Shown here: positions 25,559 to 34,005 of the stretch, in pieces | Layout of the letters: each line of letters starts with the position of its first letter | How positions within the stretch are numbered: the stretch's first letter is position 1 | Assembly (NCBI RefSeq): GCF_902833045.1 | Contig: NZ_CADFDU010000005.1 | Span: 62,583-126,582 of the forward strand | Source: Burkholderia sp. BCC0322 | GTDB taxonomy: Bacteria; Pseudomonadota; Gammaproteobacteria; Burkholderiales; Burkholderiaceae | DNA length: 64,000 bases | Reading direction: 5' to 3' | The notes under the pieces: generated by a model | Told to the model about the DNA's origin: nothing | The model's input: the letters and a program-made list of their open reading frames with translations, nothing else | The model's database searches: none | Made by a program: the position numbers and the translations under genes

Positions 25559-27412
25559 CTACTGCTCCGCGCCTTCCGCGTCCGCCGTTTCACCGAGGAA
25601 CCCGCCGCTCTGGTGCGCCCACAGCGCCGCATAGATGCCGCCCGCCTGCAGCAACTGCTGATGGGTGCCTTCCTCGACGATGCGCCCTTCGTCGAGCACG
25701 ATCAGCCGGTCCATCGCCGCGATCGTCGACAGCCGGTGCGCGATCGCGATCACCGTCTTGCCGCTCATCAGGTCGTCGAGGCTGCGCTGGATCGCCACTT
25801 CGACCTCGGAATCGAGCGCGCTGGTTGCCTCGTCGAGCACGAGGATCGGCGCGTCCTTGAGCATCACGCGCGCGATCGCGACGCGTTGCCGCTGGCCGCC
25901 CGACAGCTTCACGCCGCGCTCGCCGACCTCGACGTCGTAGCCGCTGCGGCCGTGGCGGTCGCGCAGCCGGTCGATGAACTCGGACGCTTCCGCGCGCACG
26001 GCCGCGTCGCGCATCTCGCGCTCGGTCGCGTCGGGGCGCCCGTAAAGCAGGTTTTCGCGCATCGTCCGGTGCAGCAGCGACGTATCCTGCGTGACCATCC
26101 CGATCGCGCCGCGCAGGCTGTCCTGCGTCACGTGCGCGATATCCTGCCCGTCGATCCGGATCGTGCCGCCGCCCACGTCGTAGAAGCGCAGCAGCAGGTT
26201 CACGAGCGTCGACTTGCCGGCGCCCGAGCGGCCGATCAGGCCGATCCGCTCGCCGGGCCGGATCGTCAGGTTCAACCCGTCGAATACGGCGCGGTCGTTG
26301 TCCTCGTGCGCGAACTGCACGTTGTCGAACACGATTTCGCCGCGCCGCACCGCGAGCGGCTTCGCATCGGGCGCGTCGACCACGCTGTGCACTTTCGTCA
26401 GCGTGTTGATGCCGTCCTGGATCGTGCCGACGTTCTCGAACAGCTCGGTCATCTCCCACATGATCCAGTGCGAATAGCTCGACAGGCGCAGCGCCATCGC
26501 GATCACCGCCGCGACGACGCCCGCGCTTGCCTCGCCGTGCATCCATAGAGACAGCGCGAGGCCGGTCGAGCCCACCAGCAGCAGCGTCGACAGCAGGTGA
26601 TTGACGACCTCGAACGCGCTGACGAGCCGCATCTGCGCGTCGCCGGTCGCCTTGAACGCTTCCATCGCGCGGCGCGCGTGGTCGGCTTCGCGCCGCGTGT
26701 GCGAGAACAGCTTCACGGTCGTGATGTTCGAATACGCGTCGGTGATGCGGCCCGTCATCAGCGCGCGCGCATCGGCCTGGCGGCTGCCGACGGCGCCGAG
26801 GCGCGGCACGAAATACGCGCACGCCAGGCCGTAGCCGAGCGCCCACAGCACGAGCGGGATCATCAGCCGCCAGTCGAAGCTCGCCGCGAGCGCGAGGATG
26901 CCGATCAGGTACGCGGTGACGCCGATCACGACGTCGACCGACATGAACAGCGCATCGCGCACCGCGAGCGCGGTCTGCATGATCTTGGTCGTCACGCGGC
27001 CCGCGAACTCGTTCGCGTAGAACGACAGGCTCTGGTTGAGCATCAGCCGGTGAAACAGCCAGCGCAGCCGCATCGGGAAGTTGATCGCGAGCACCTGGTG
27101 CTTGACCATCGTATGCAGCGCGATCAGCAGCGCACTGCCGGCGAGGATCGCGGCGAACCCGGCGAGCGTGCCGAAGTGCCGTCCGCCGAAATCGGCCGGC
27201 GTCGCGGCCGCGAGCCAGTCGACCACGCGGCCCATCATCGCGAACAGCGCCGCTTCGTACGCGGCCAGCGCGGCCGACGTCAGCGCGATCAGCAGGATCC
27301 AGCCGCGCGCGCCTTTCGTGCACGCCCAGACGAACGAGAAGAAACCCCGCGGCGGCGTGACGGGATCTTCGAGCGGGAAAGTCGGCAGGCGCCGTTCAAA
27401 CCACGAAAACAT
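25559..27412 (-). CDS. ABC exporter, fused permease and ATPase (MsbA-like half transporter)
   Basis: 617 residues. The N-terminal half is a type 1 ABC-exporter membrane domain with about six helices (WILLIALTSAALAAYEAALF; SFYANEFAGRVTTKIMQTAL). The C-terminal nucleotide-binding domain has Walker A GLIGRSGAGKSTLVNLLLRF, the Q-loop MVTQDTSLLHRTMRENLLYG, signature VKLSGGQRQRVAIARVMLKD, Walker B ILVLDEATSALD and the switch histidine in IAIAHRLSTIAAMDRL. It works as a dimer exporting lipids, drugs or peptides; the substrate is not visible. The ATG at 27412 has a GGAGAGG ribosome site. The open frame extends upstream into a relic of another gene, not part of this protein. Confidence 0.92.
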   Translation of the reverse strand: MFSWFERRLPTFPLEDPVTPPRGFFSFVWACTKGARGWILLIALTSAALAAYEAALFAMMGRVVDWLAAATPADFGGRHFGTLAGFAAILAGSALLIALHTMVKHQVLAINFPMRLRWLFHRLMLNQSLSFYANEFAGRVTTKIMQTALAVRDALFMSVDVVIGVTAYLIGILALAASFDWRLMIPLVLWALGYGLACAYFVPRLGAVGSRQADARALMTGRITDAYSNITTVKLFSHTRREADHARRAMEAFKATGDAQMRLVSAFEVVNHLLSTLLLVGSTGLALSLWMHGEASAGVVAAVIAMALRLSSYSHWIMWEMTELFENVGTIQDGINTLTKVHSVVDAPDAKPLAVRRGEIVFDNVQFAHEDNDRAVFDGLNLTIRPGERIGLIGRSGAGKSTLVNLLLRFYDVGGGTIRIDGQDIAHVTQDSLRGAIGMVTQDTSLLHRTMRENLLYGRPDATEREMRDAAVRAEASEFIDRLRDRHGRSGYDVEVGERGVKLSGGQRQRVAIARVMLKDAPILVLDEATSALDSEVEVAIQRSLDDLMSGKTVIAIAHRLSTIAAMDRLIVLDEGRIVEEGTHQQLLQAGGIYAALWAHQSGGFLGETADAEGAEQ

Positions 27413-27599
27413 TGAAACCTCTCCTTGATGCGTCCACGCCGACCGGCGCGGCTCGATGTCGGGGCGGTGGCGCGGCTCGGCCGGAACGTCCGTCCGGCCG
27501 AGGATCGCGTCGTTGTCGCGCCGCTCGGCGGCCAGTGTCGCATCGATTCGATCCGGTTGCAGGCCGGTTGCCTGGAACCGCTGTCGCGTGCGGCAAGTG

Positions 27600-27715
27600 C
27601 GTTGCCGGCGCCGGCTGAAAGCGGCGCCGACGATCATCGAGAGCGCGGGCCGTACCGCATCCGCGACGCGCGGAATCACCCAGCCGCCATGCGAGAAGCC
27701 GGGCAGGCCGATCTT
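27600..27715 (-). pseudogene. Alpha/beta-hydrolase fragment
   Basis: On the minus strand, in frame with the downstream ABC exporter gene, residues KIGLPGFSHGGWVIPRVADA and the following VRPALSMIVGAAFSRR form a nucleophile elbow (G-F-S-H-G) and the next strand of an alpha/beta hydrolase. Nothing resembling the N-terminal half precedes it: sequence to the right of 27716 belongs to a TetR relic on the other strand. The C-terminal half fades into unrelated codons. It is the surviving middle of a deleted gene. Confidence 0.45.
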
Positions 27716-27716
27716 G

Positions 27717-27974
27717 CGCGCGCGCGTGATCGTGGCGAACGAGGCGCAGGTGAAGGAGCGGACGGTCGCGCTGATCAAGCACAGCGTCGCGCAAGGGAAG
27801 ATCGATCGCAGCCTGAAGCCCGATCTCGTCGCGACCTGGCTGCTCGCGCTCGCGGAAGGCGCGGTCGGGCGCGTCGTATTCGAGCCGGCGTTCAAGCCGC
27901 GCGCGCCGGGCGATGCTGCGGACGATCATTCAGCGGAGGTTGAAGCCGCAGCAGGCATCGCGATGCCGGTTTGA
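27717..27974 (+). pseudogene. TetR-family regulator, C-terminal fragment
   Basis: The plus-strand frame from 27717 to the stop at 27972-27974 reads VIVANEAQVKERTVALIKHS, VAQGKIDRSLKPDLVATWLL, ALAEGAVGRVVFEPAFKP. It fits the helical ligand-binding end of a TetR protein. The DNA-binding N-terminus is absent; the preceding codons come from the antisense side of a hydrolase fragment. Together with that fragment it marks a deletion across a former divergent hydrolase/tetR pair. Confidence 0.5.
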
Positions 27975-28097
27975 CGCACGCCGGGCTCAGGCGCTATTCG
28001 AACCGGGCGCGCGCATTGGGCGGCCACTGGCCGGCAGGGGCGGGGAAATGCGGGCGGGTCGCCGGGCGTGGCACGGATCGCGCCCTTGAAAAATCCC

Positions 28098-28126
28098 TTG
28101 ACTATCTATCTATGAGTAGATAAAGT
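28098..28126 (+). promoter_or_regulatory. Promoter with embedded operator upstream of tetR
   Basis: TTGACT (28098-28103) and TAAAGT (28121-28126) are spaced by 17 bases. The spacer is filled by TATCTATCTATGAGTAGATA (28103-28122), which contains the palindrome TATCTA-TGAG-TAGATA. The same 20 bases recur before the ohr-like gene at 28821-28840. Repressor bound here would block the polymerase, so the TetR protein probably represses its own gene. Confidence 0.7.
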
Positions 28127-28133
28127 TCGATCC

Positions 28134-28700
28134 ATGGAAACGAAACCGACCGTCCGCGAACAGATTCTCGACCACGCGATCACGCTGATGATGCTGCGCG
28201 GCTACAACGGCTTCAGCTATCGGGACCTGTCCGACCTGGTGGGCGTGAAGACGTCGAGCATCCATTACTACTTCCCGTCGAAGGATGACCTCGTGCTGGA
28301 AGCGGTAGCGGCTTATAGCGACGACGTCCTCTCGGCGATGCGGGCGATCGATGCGGGGTTGCCGGCCGACGTGAAGCTGAGCCTCTATACGAAGATGTTC
28401 GGCCGCACGCTCGGCGACGGCAACATGATCTGCCTGTGCGGGATGCTGGCGGCCGATATCGAATCGTTGCCGGAAAACGTGCGGCAGGCCGTGCAGGCGT
28501 TTTTCAAGGCCAACGAGAGCTGGCTCGCGGCGTTGCTCGCGCAGGGCGCGAAGGAGGGCACACTGCAGTTCAGCGGCAAGCCCGAAACAGCGGCGCGCAC
28601 GTTGTATGCGGCGTTCCAGGGCAGCGTGCTGGCCAGTCGGCTGTTTCACACGCGGGCGCGTCTCGAGGATGTCGAGGCGGTCTGGAAAACGCGGTCCTGA
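28134..28700 (+). CDS. TetR-family transcriptional repressor
   Basis: 188 residues. The N-terminal helix-turn-helix is standard: REQILDHAITLMMLRGYNGF, SYRDLSDLVGVKTSSIHYYF, then PSKDDLVLEAV. The ligand-binding domain contains two cysteines close together (MICLCGMLAADIESLP), a possible redox-sensing pair given the neighbouring peroxide gene. The start codon is only 12 bases after the operator, and GATCC rather than a strong ribosome site precedes it. Downstream follow an Ohr/OsmC protein and an esterase with the same operator in front, so the three genes form a small regulon. Confidence 0.87.
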   Translation: METKPTVREQILDHAITLMMLRGYNGFSYRDLSDLVGVKTSSIHYYFPSKDDLVLEAVAAYSDDVLSAMRAIDAGLPADVKLSLYTKMFGRTLGDGNMICLCGMLAADIESLPENVRQAVQAFFKANESWLAALLAQGAKEGTLQFSGKPETAARTLYAAFQGSVLASRLFHTRARLEDVEAVWKTRS

Positions 28701-28749
28701 TGGACGGCGCAAGCAGTCGGGCGGTTCGCCGCCTTTTGTTGGGATTGGG

Positions 28750-28769
28750 TATCTATCTGGTGATAGATA
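28750..28769. promoter_or_regulatory. Second TATCTATC palindrome
   Basis: A perfect inverted repeat with eight-base arms, TATCTATC and GATAGATA around TGGT, lies 50 bases after tetR and about 50 bases before the operator of the ohr-like gene. It shares the TATCTA core and is probably an auxiliary TetR site. Confidence 0.6.
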
Positions 28770-28812
28770 GATGGATAGTATGGGCAGGCGAATCAAGCGC
28801 CTGCATTTTTTG

Positions 28813-28848
28813 GGGATGTTTATCTATCTATGAGTAGATAAACATCCC
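28813..28848. promoter_or_regulatory. Long palindrome carrying the operator before ohr
   Basis: Two perfect 14-base arms, GGGATGTTTATCTA and TAGATAAACATCCC, surround eight bases (TCTATGAG). The centre repeats exactly the 20-base TATCTA operator found before tetR. It ends 45 bases before the ohr start codon at 28894. It is well placed for a repressor site; as RNA it would form a strong hairpin, so it might also end tetR transcripts. Confidence 0.7.
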
Positions 28849-28893
28849 GGATTGGAAGGTTGTTTCACTCACTGATTGAAAAAGGAGTCTGTC

Positions 28894-29319
28894 ATGTCGA
28901 TCGAAAAAGTGCTGTACCGCGCCCATGCAAAAGCCACCGGCGGCCGTGACGGCCGTGCGACGGTGCCCGAAAGCGGCCTCGACCTGAAGCTGACCACGCC
29001 GCGCGAGCTCGGCGGCGCGGGCGGCGCAGGCGCGAACCCCGAGCAATTGTTCGCCGCCGGCTACAGCGCGTGCTTCATCGGTGCGATGAAGTTCGTCGCA
29101 GCGCGCGACAAGATCGCGATGCCCGCGGATGCCGCGATCGAAGGCAGCGTCGGCATCGGCGCCCTCCCGAACGGCTTCGGTATCGAAGTCGAATTGAAGA
29201 TCTCGCTGCCGGGCCTCGATCGCGAGGTCGCGCGGACGCTGATCGATCGCGCACACGTCGTGTGCCCGTACTCGAACGCGACGCGCGGCAACATCGACGT
29301 CACGCTCACGCTCGTCTGA
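28894..29319 (+). CDS. Ohr/OsmC-family organic hydroperoxide resistance protein
   Basis: 141 residues with the two catalytic cysteines of the family, Cys60 in [15 protein letters not shown] and Cys124 in [14 protein letters not shown], and the Arg-containing N-terminal motif [18 protein letters not shown]. Members are thiol peroxidases that reduce organic hydroperoxides using lipoylated proteins. The ATG at 28894 has AAGGAG seven bases upstream; an earlier in-frame ATG at 28876 has none. The operator palindromes upstream indicate control by the adjacent TetR protein and not by a MarR-type OhrR. Confidence 0.9.
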   Translation: MSIEKVLYRAHAKATGGRDGRATVPESGLDLKLTTPRELGGAGGAGANPEQLFAAGYSACFIGAMKFVAARDKIAMPADAAIEGSVGIGALPNGFGIEVELKISLPGLDREVARTLIDRAHVVCPYSNATRGNIDVTLTLV

Positions 29320-29384
29320 TCCTACGCATTACGAAACATCAACCGTCACATCGTCATTCACCGATTGAGCCAAGGAGTTACATC

Positions 29385-30425
29385 ATGAAGATCGTCAAGC
29401 CGCTGCTGATCGCTGCCGCCGTCGCTGCCGCGCTGTCCGCCACGACCACCGCGTTCGCTGCGGGCGCCGGCGCGGAAGCCGTCCGGCCTGATGCGACGAC
29501 GAGCGCGTTTCTCGCCGCGCTGAACGGCCAGAAGGGCCCGGGCCTCGAAACGCTGAGCCCGGCGAAGGCGCGCCAGGTGCTGGTCGATGCGCAGAACGGC
29601 GCGAAGGTCGACCTGTCGGGCATCGACGTGTCGAACCGCACGATCGAACAGGACGGCTTGTCCGTGCCGGTCACGATCGTCCGCCCGCAGGGCGCGACGG
29701 GTACGCTGCCGGTGTTCATGTTCATTCACGGCGGCGGCTGGGTGCTCGGCGATTTCCCGACGCACGAACGCCTCGTGCGCGACCTCGTCGTGCAATCGGG
29801 CGCCGTTGCGGTGTTCGTGAACTACACGCCGTCGCCGGAAGCGCATTACCCGGTGGCGATCAACCAGGCGTATGCGGCGACGAAGTGGGTGGCCGCGCAC
29901 GGTGCGGAGATCGGCGTGGACGGCAGCCGCCTCGCGGTGGTCGGCAACAGCGTCGGCGGGAACATGGCGGCCGTGGTGGCGCTGATGGCCAAGGACAAGG
30001 GCGGCCCCGCGATCCGCTTCCAGGGGCTGATGTGGCCGGTGACGGACCACAACTTCAACACGGGGTCGTACAACGCGTATCAGCAAGGGCACTTCCTGAC
30101 GCGGCCGATGATGAAGTGGTTCTGGGACGCCTATACGAAGAACGAAGCGCAACGCAACGAGATCTACGCGTCGCCGCTGCGCGCGAGCACCGCGCAGTTG
30201 AAGGGCCTGCCGCCCGCGCTGATCCAGGTCGCCCAGTTCGACGTGCTGCGTGACGAAGGCGAAGCGTACGGCCGCAAGCTCGACGCGGCCGGCGTCGACG
30301 CGACGACCACGCGCTACGACGGCACCATCCACGATTTCGGCCTGCTGAACGCGCTGGCCACGGATGCGCCGACGAAGGCCGCGACGAAGGCGATGGCCAA
30401 CGAGATCGCGACGCGGTTGAAGTAA
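29385..30425 (+). CDS. Secreted alpha/beta-hydrolase, hormone-sensitive-lipase type
   Basis: 346 residues with a signal peptide (LIAAAVAAALSATTTAFAAG). The HSL-family oxyanion motif HGGG lies at about residue 115 (FIHGGGWVLGDF), nucleophile Ser189 in GNSVGGN, aspartate about 286 in QFDVLRDEGEAYGRKL and His316 in TIHDFGLL. All catalytic residues are present, so it should be an active esterase or lipase for short acyl esters, probably periplasmic. It follows the ohr-like gene by 65 bases with an AAGGAG ribosome site, suggesting one transcript under the TetR regulator. Such pairs of Ohr and esterase under a TetR regulator suggest detoxification of lipid-derived compounds. Confidence 0.9.
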   Translation: MKIVKPLLIAAAVAAALSATTTAFAAGAGAEAVRPDATTSAFLAALNGQKGPGLETLSPAKARQVLVDAQNGAKVDLSGIDVSNRTIEQDGLSVPVTIVRPQGATGTLPVFMFIHGGGWVLGDFPTHERLVRDLVVQSGAVAVFVNYTPSPEAHYPVAINQAYAATKWVAAHGAEIGVDGSRLAVVGNSVGGNMAAVVALMAKDKGGPAIRFQGLMWPVTDHNFNTGSYNAYQQGHFLTRPMMKWFWDAYTKNEAQRNEIYASPLRASTAQLKGLPPALIQVAQFDVLRDEGEAYGRKLDAAGVDATTTRYDGTIHDFGLLNALATDAPTKAATKAMANEIATRLK

Positions 30426-30478
30426 GCGATGGCCCGCACGCGCGCCGCGCTTGAGGCGGTGCGCGTGCGAAGACTCGG

Positions 30479-30502
30479 CGGCGGGCACGTGCCCGCCGTT
30501 TT
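30479..30502 (+). terminator. Terminator after the esterase gene
   Basis: CGGCGGGCAC and GTGCCCGCCG form a perfect 20-base palindrome (30479-30498) followed by TTTT. It lies about 55 bases after the esterase stop codon. Confidence 0.65.
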
Positions 30503-30759
30503 CGCATGCGGCCGGCGAGCCGATGGGTTGGCGCGACGCTGCGCGCCGTCGACTATCCCGCTTTGGCCCGGCGCGGTTGTCCGGGTGCCCGCGCGTGCAG
30601 CGGGCGTACCGTCGTGCGACGACGCAGCCGCACGCGGCGATGTTCGATCGCGCGTGAAGTTGGTACGATCGCCCGTATCGTTCACGCCGGCGCCGCAAGC
30701 CGCCGGCCATCGGTCGCGCGGCCGCCCGGCAGCGCGGCTCCGTTCGGGAGAAGCGGCTC
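30503..30759. other. Leader region upstream of the lrgA-like gene
   Basis: No gene is supported in these 257 bases. GTTGGTACGATCGC at about 30659 and CGTATCGTTCACG just after it are the only AT-containing patches and may hold the promoter of the LrgAB-type operon. Confidence 0.3.
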
Positions 30760-31131
30760 ATGCTGCAGGCGTTCGCGGTCTTGCTGACCTTCCAGTGTCT
30801 CGGGGAAGGCGTGTCCTACCTGTTCGGCCTGCCGGTGCCCGGCCCCGTGATCGGCATGCTGCTGCTGTTCGGCTTCGTGATGCTGCGCCCTCAGGTGGCC
30901 GACGCGATCGAACCGACCGCGCTCGAGCTGCTGCGCCACCTGTCGCTGCTGTTCGTGCCGGCCGGCGTCGGCATCATGGTGTCGGCCGATCGCGTGCGCG
31001 GCGATGCGGTCGCGGTCGTCGTCGCGCTGGCCGTCAGCACCACGCTCGCGATCGCCGTGACCGCGCTCGTCACGCGCGCGCTGCTGCGCCGCCAGCGGCG
31101 CGCGGGCGGTGCGGCGGAGGGCACGCGTTGA
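30760..31131 (+). CDS. CidA/LrgA-family membrane protein
   Basis: 123 residues with four membrane helices. The family motif GVSYLFGLPVPGPVIGMLLL appears near the N-terminus, then LLRHLSLLFVPAGVGIMVSA in the third helix. LrgA/CidA proteins are holin-like and pair with LrgB/CidB in programmed lysis and export of small carboxylates such as pyruvate or glycolate. The stop codon overlaps the TTG start of the next gene by four bases (TTGA), so the two are translationally coupled. Confidence 0.88.
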   Translation: MLQAFAVLLTFQCLGEGVSYLFGLPVPGPVIGMLLLFGFVMLRPQVADAIEPTALELLRHLSLLFVPAGVGIMVSADRVRGDAVAVVVALAVSTTLAIAVTALVTRALLRRQRRAGGAAEGTR

Positions 31132-31862
31132 CGGCCTTCCCGAAACTCGGCGCGATCTGGGTCTATCTCGCCGCGACCCCGTTGCTGGGCCTGACCATCA
31201 CGCTGATCGCCTATCTGCTCGCGCAGGCCGTCTATGCGCGGGCGCGCTTCAACCCGCTCGCGAACCCGGTGCTGATCGCGGTCGCGCTGATCGTCGTGCT
31301 GCTGACGATCACCCATACGCCGTATCCGACGTATTTCGAAGGCGCGCAGTTCGTCCACTTCCTGCTCGGCCCCGCGACCGTCGCGCTCGCGCTGCCGCTG
31401 TACCGCCAGTGGTCGAAGCTGCGCCGCGCCGCGGTGCCGCTGCTGGTCGGCCTGCTCGCGGGCTCGCTGACCGCGATCGTGTCGGCGGTCGGCATCGCGG
31501 CGCTGTTCGGCGCGTCGCACCAGACGATCGCGTCGCTCGCGCCGAAGTCGGCGACGACGCCGATCGCGATGGCCGTCGCCGCCGAAATCGGCGGGATTCC
31601 GTCGCTCACCGCGGTGCTCGTGATCTCGACCGGGATCTTCGGGGCCGTGTGCGCGCGCGGGATCCTCAACGTACTGCGCGTCGACGAACCGGCCGTGCGC
31701 GGGTTCGCGCTCGGCGTCGCGTCGCACGGGATCGGCACCGCGCGCGCGTTCCAGGTCAGCGAGGAGGCCGGCGCGTTCGCCGGGCTCGGGATGGGGTTGA
31801 ACGGCGTGCTGACGGCCTTCGTCGTGCCGATCCTACTGCCGGTGCTGTCGCGCTGGGTCTGA
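31128..31862 (+). CDS. CidB/LrgB-family membrane protein
   Basis: 244 residues, about seven membrane helices. The conserved centre reads SLAPKSATTPIAMAVAAEIG, followed by GGIPSLTAVLVISTGIFGAV and FALGVASHGIGTARAFQVSE, which are the LrgB signatures. It forms the second half of the holin/antiholin-like pair. Translation starts at TTG within the overlap with the lrgA-like gene; the long open frame extending upstream is only a shadow of that gene. No LytSR-type two-component system lies nearby. Confidence 0.88.
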   Translation: MTAFPKLGAIWVYLAATPLLGLTITLIAYLLAQAVYARARFNPLANPVLIAVALIVVLLTITHTPYPTYFEGAQFVHFLLGPATVALALPLYRQWSKLRRAAVPLLVGLLAGSLTAIVSAVGIAALFGASHQTIASLAPKSATTPIAMAVAAEIGGIPSLTAVLVISTGIFGAVCARGILNVLRVDEPAVRGFALGVASHGIGTARAFQVSEEAGAFAGLGMGLNGVLTAFVVPILLPVLSRWV

Positions 31863-32099
31863 GCGCCGGCCGGGCCGCGCCGGGTTATCGGTTTCCCTGA
31901 TGGCGCGCGCGGGACGCCGGAACGGCGGCGCATGCGGTGCGCATGTATCGTGGCCGTTATCGGGAGAATTCAGGAACGCACAGGGACAAGTGCATACTGT
32001 TCGGCTAACGTTGCATCGGCGCCGTTGTCGCAAGCGGTCGAGTGCGCGCCGGTGTCCGACCCACAACCAACAATCGACAATCGACAAGGAGATCCGGCC

Positions 32100-32405
32100 A
32101 TGAAGAAGGCTCGCGTGGTTTCGGTGGCAGTGGTAGTAACGGCGTCGTTCGGTCTGCTGTTGACCGCCGCGCCGGCGGCATACGCGCAGGATCCGGCGTC
32201 CGCGCCGACGCAGAAGCAGATCGACAAGGCGCAGAAGAAGGCGGCCCGCAAGGCCGCCCGGGCGAAGCATGCGTCGGACCTGAAGGCGATCGGCACGGGC
32301 AGCGGCTACCGGCTGACCAACGACCAGAGCAACTATCCGCAGAACGCCGTCTCGAAGGCGCCCGCGACGAAGGCGGCGCCGGCCGCCCCGGCGTCGGGCC
32401 AGTAA
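32100..32405 (+). CDS. Small secreted Ala/Lys-rich protein
   Basis: 101 residues with a signal peptide (ARVVSVAVVVTASFGLLLTA ending AYAQ). The mature part is highly basic and low-complexity (KQIDKAQKKAARKAARAKHA), then a short motif SGYRLTNDQSNYPQNA and an Ala/Pro tail. Burkholderia genomes hold many such small periplasmic proteins without known activity. The ATG at 32100 follows AAGGAG. It converges on the WrbA gene with a strong hairpin between them. Confidence 0.7.
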   Translation: MKKARVVSVAVVVTASFGLLLTAAPAAYAQDPASAPTQKQIDKAQKKAARKAARAKHASDLKAIGTGSGYRLTNDQSNYPQNAVSKAPATKAAPAAPASGQ

Positions 32406-32424
32406 CGGCCGGAGCCGGTATCCG

Positions 32425-32461
32425 GCACGAACGGCGCCGGATCGACCGGCGCCGTTCGTGC
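32425..32461. terminator. Bidirectional stem-loop between convergent genes
   Basis: A perfect 16-base-pair stem, arms GCACGAACGGCGCCGG and CCGGCGCCGTTCGTGC around ATCGA, sits between the small secreted-protein gene and the minus-strand wrbA. No T-tract on either side. The position fits a shared terminator. Confidence 0.55.
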
Positions 32462-32487
32462 GGGTGCGGGGCCGCGAGGCCGCCGGG

Positions 32488-33090
32488 TTACGACGCGAGC
32501 TTGCTCGCGAGTTCCGCGACGTGCTTGCCCTGGTAGCGCGCGATGTCGAGCTCGTTCGCGCTCGGCTGGCGGCTGCCGTCAGCGCCGGCGAGCGTGGTGG
32601 CGCCGTACGGCGTGCCGCCGGTGATTTCGTTCATGTTGACGAGGCCGCTGCATGCGTACGGCACGCCCACGATCACCATCCCGTGGTGCAGCAGCGTCGT
32701 GTGGAACGACGTGATCGTCGTTTCCTGGCCGCCGTGCTGCGTGCCGGTCGACGCGAACACGCTGCCGATCTTGCCGACGAGCGCGCCCTTCATCCACAGG
32801 CCGCCGGTCTGGTCGAGGAACGTGCGCATCTGGCCGGCCATGTTGCCGAAGCGGGTCGGCGTGCCGAAGATGATCGCATCGTAGTCGGCGAGTTCGTCCA
32901 CCGTCGCGACCGGTGCCGCCTGGTCGACCTTCACGCCGATCGCGCGGGCCTGGTCGACGGGAATCGTTTCCGGCACGCGCTTGAGCGTGACCTCGACGCC
33001 CGCCACCGATCGTGCACCTTCCGCGATGTGCTGCGCCATCGTTTCGACGTGCCCGTAGGACGAGTAGTAAAGAACGAGTACCTTGGCCAT
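32488..33090 (-). CDS. wrbA: NAD(P)H:quinone oxidoreductase WrbA
   Basis: 200 residues, the family's normal length. The FMN-binding flavodoxin-like signature is [20 protein letters not shown] at the start; [20 protein letters not shown] and the loop [20 protein letters not shown] complete the flavin site. WrbA reduces quinones by two electrons and protects against redox cycling. It lies 62 bases after a pirin gene on the same strand, with a terminator hairpin between them, so it probably has its own promoter as well. Confidence 0.93.
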   Translation of the reverse strand: MAKVLVLYYSSYGHVETMAQHIAEGARSVAGVEVTLKRVPETIPVDQARAIGVKVDQAAPVATVDELADYDAIIFGTPTRFGNMAGQMRTFLDQTGGLWMKGALVGKIGSVFASTGTQHGGQETTITSFHTTLLHHGMVIVGVPYACSGLVNMNEITGGTPYGATTLAGADGSRQPSANELDIARYQGKHVAELASKLAS

Positions 33091-33106
33091 GTTGCGAATC
33101 TCCGAT

Positions 33107-33134
33107 TAAAAGGGCCCCGCGTTCAGCGGGGCCC
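33107..33134 (-). terminator. Rho-independent terminator after the pirin gene
   Basis: On the minus strand, GGGCCCCGC and GCGGGGCCC form a nine-base-pair stem around a five-base loop, followed by CTTTTAA. It lies between the pirin stop (33152) and the WrbA start (33090). Confidence 0.75.
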
Positions 33135-33151
33135 GGTTTCCCGAACGGGCT

Positions 33152-33877
33152 TCATGCCCACTCGGCCGTGACTTCGACCGGACGCAGGTCGAACGCCAGT
33201 ACTTCGGCATCCTTCCCGTCGGCGAACGTCAGCGCCTGTTCGTCGCGGATGCGCACGCCGTCGCCTTCGCCGAGCGTCACACCGTTGACCGTCACGCTGC
33301 CGCGTGCCACGTGCACGTAAGCAAAGCGGTTCGGCGCCAGTTCCAGCGTCGCGCGTTCATCACCGTCGAACAGGCCCGCGTAGATCCGCGTGTCCTGCCG
33401 GATCTTCAGCGAACCGGCCTCGCCGGTCGGCGATACGACCAGCGCGAGCTTGCCGCGCTTGTCGTCGGCCGTGACGTTCGTCTGCTGATAGCGCGGCTCG
33501 GCGCCCTTTTCGGACGGACCGACCCAGATCTGCAGGAAGTGGACCGGCAGTTCCGGCGAGTGGTTGAACTCGCTGTGGCGCACGCCGGTGCCGGCGCTCA
33601 TCAACTGCACGTCGCCCGGCACGATCACCGAGCCGGTGCCCATCGAATCCTTGTGCTCCAGCGCGCCGTCGAGCACGTACGACAGGATCTCCATGTCGCG
33701 GTGCGGGTGCGTGCCGAAGCCGCGGCCCGGGGCGACGCGGTCGTCGTTGATCACCAGCAGGTCGGAGAAGCCGACTTGCTTCGGATCGTAGTAATTCGCG
33801 AACGAAAACGAATGACGGGAGCTGAGCCAGCCATGCTCCGCACGGCCACGTTGGTTTGCTGCACGGATTTCGATCAT
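33152..33877 (-). CDS. Pirin-family protein (YhaK-like)
   Basis: 241 residues with two cupin domains. The N-terminal domain has the metal-binding pattern GFGTHPHRDMEILSYVLDGA and GVRHSEFNHSPELPVHFLQI, with His and Glu ligands as in pirins and YhaK. Some pirins have quercetinase activity, while YhaK is linked to oxidative stress. The divergent LysR gene at 34006 and WrbA downstream support a quinone or redox-stress role. The ATG has a GAGGAAC ribosome site. Confidence 0.88.
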   Translation of the reverse strand: MIEIRAANQRGRAEHGWLSSRHSFSFANYYDPKQVGFSDLLVINDDRVAPGRGFGTHPHRDMEILSYVLDGALEHKDSMGTGSVIVPGDVQLMSAGTGVRHSEFNHSPELPVHFLQIWVGPSEKGAEPRYQQTNVTADDKRGKLALVVSPTGEAGSLKIRQDTRIYAGLFDGDERATLELAPNRFAYVHVARGSVTVNGVTLGEGDGVRIRDEQALTFADGKDAEVLAFDLRPVEVTAEWA

Positions 33878-33943
33878 GATTTTTGTTCCTCAAGACGCCG
33901 GACCTCGGAAGTGGGCCCGGCCGTTCGTTGAGATGCATCTTAG

Positions 33944-33981
33944 GTCAATCGATTTGACAAATAAATCACCGTAGAGATAAT
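33944..33981 (+). promoter_or_regulatory. LysR box and promoter of the lysR gene
   Basis: GTCAA-TCGAT-TTGAC (33944-33958) is an inverted repeat between the divergent pirin and lysR genes. Its right half is part of TTGACA (33954-33959), which with GATAAT (33976-33981) and a 16-base spacer makes a near-consensus promoter reading toward lysR. Binding of LysR here would repress its own promoter and could activate pirin. Confidence 0.6.
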
Positions 33982-34005
33982 GACTGTCGCTATGGAGTGG
34001 ACAAT

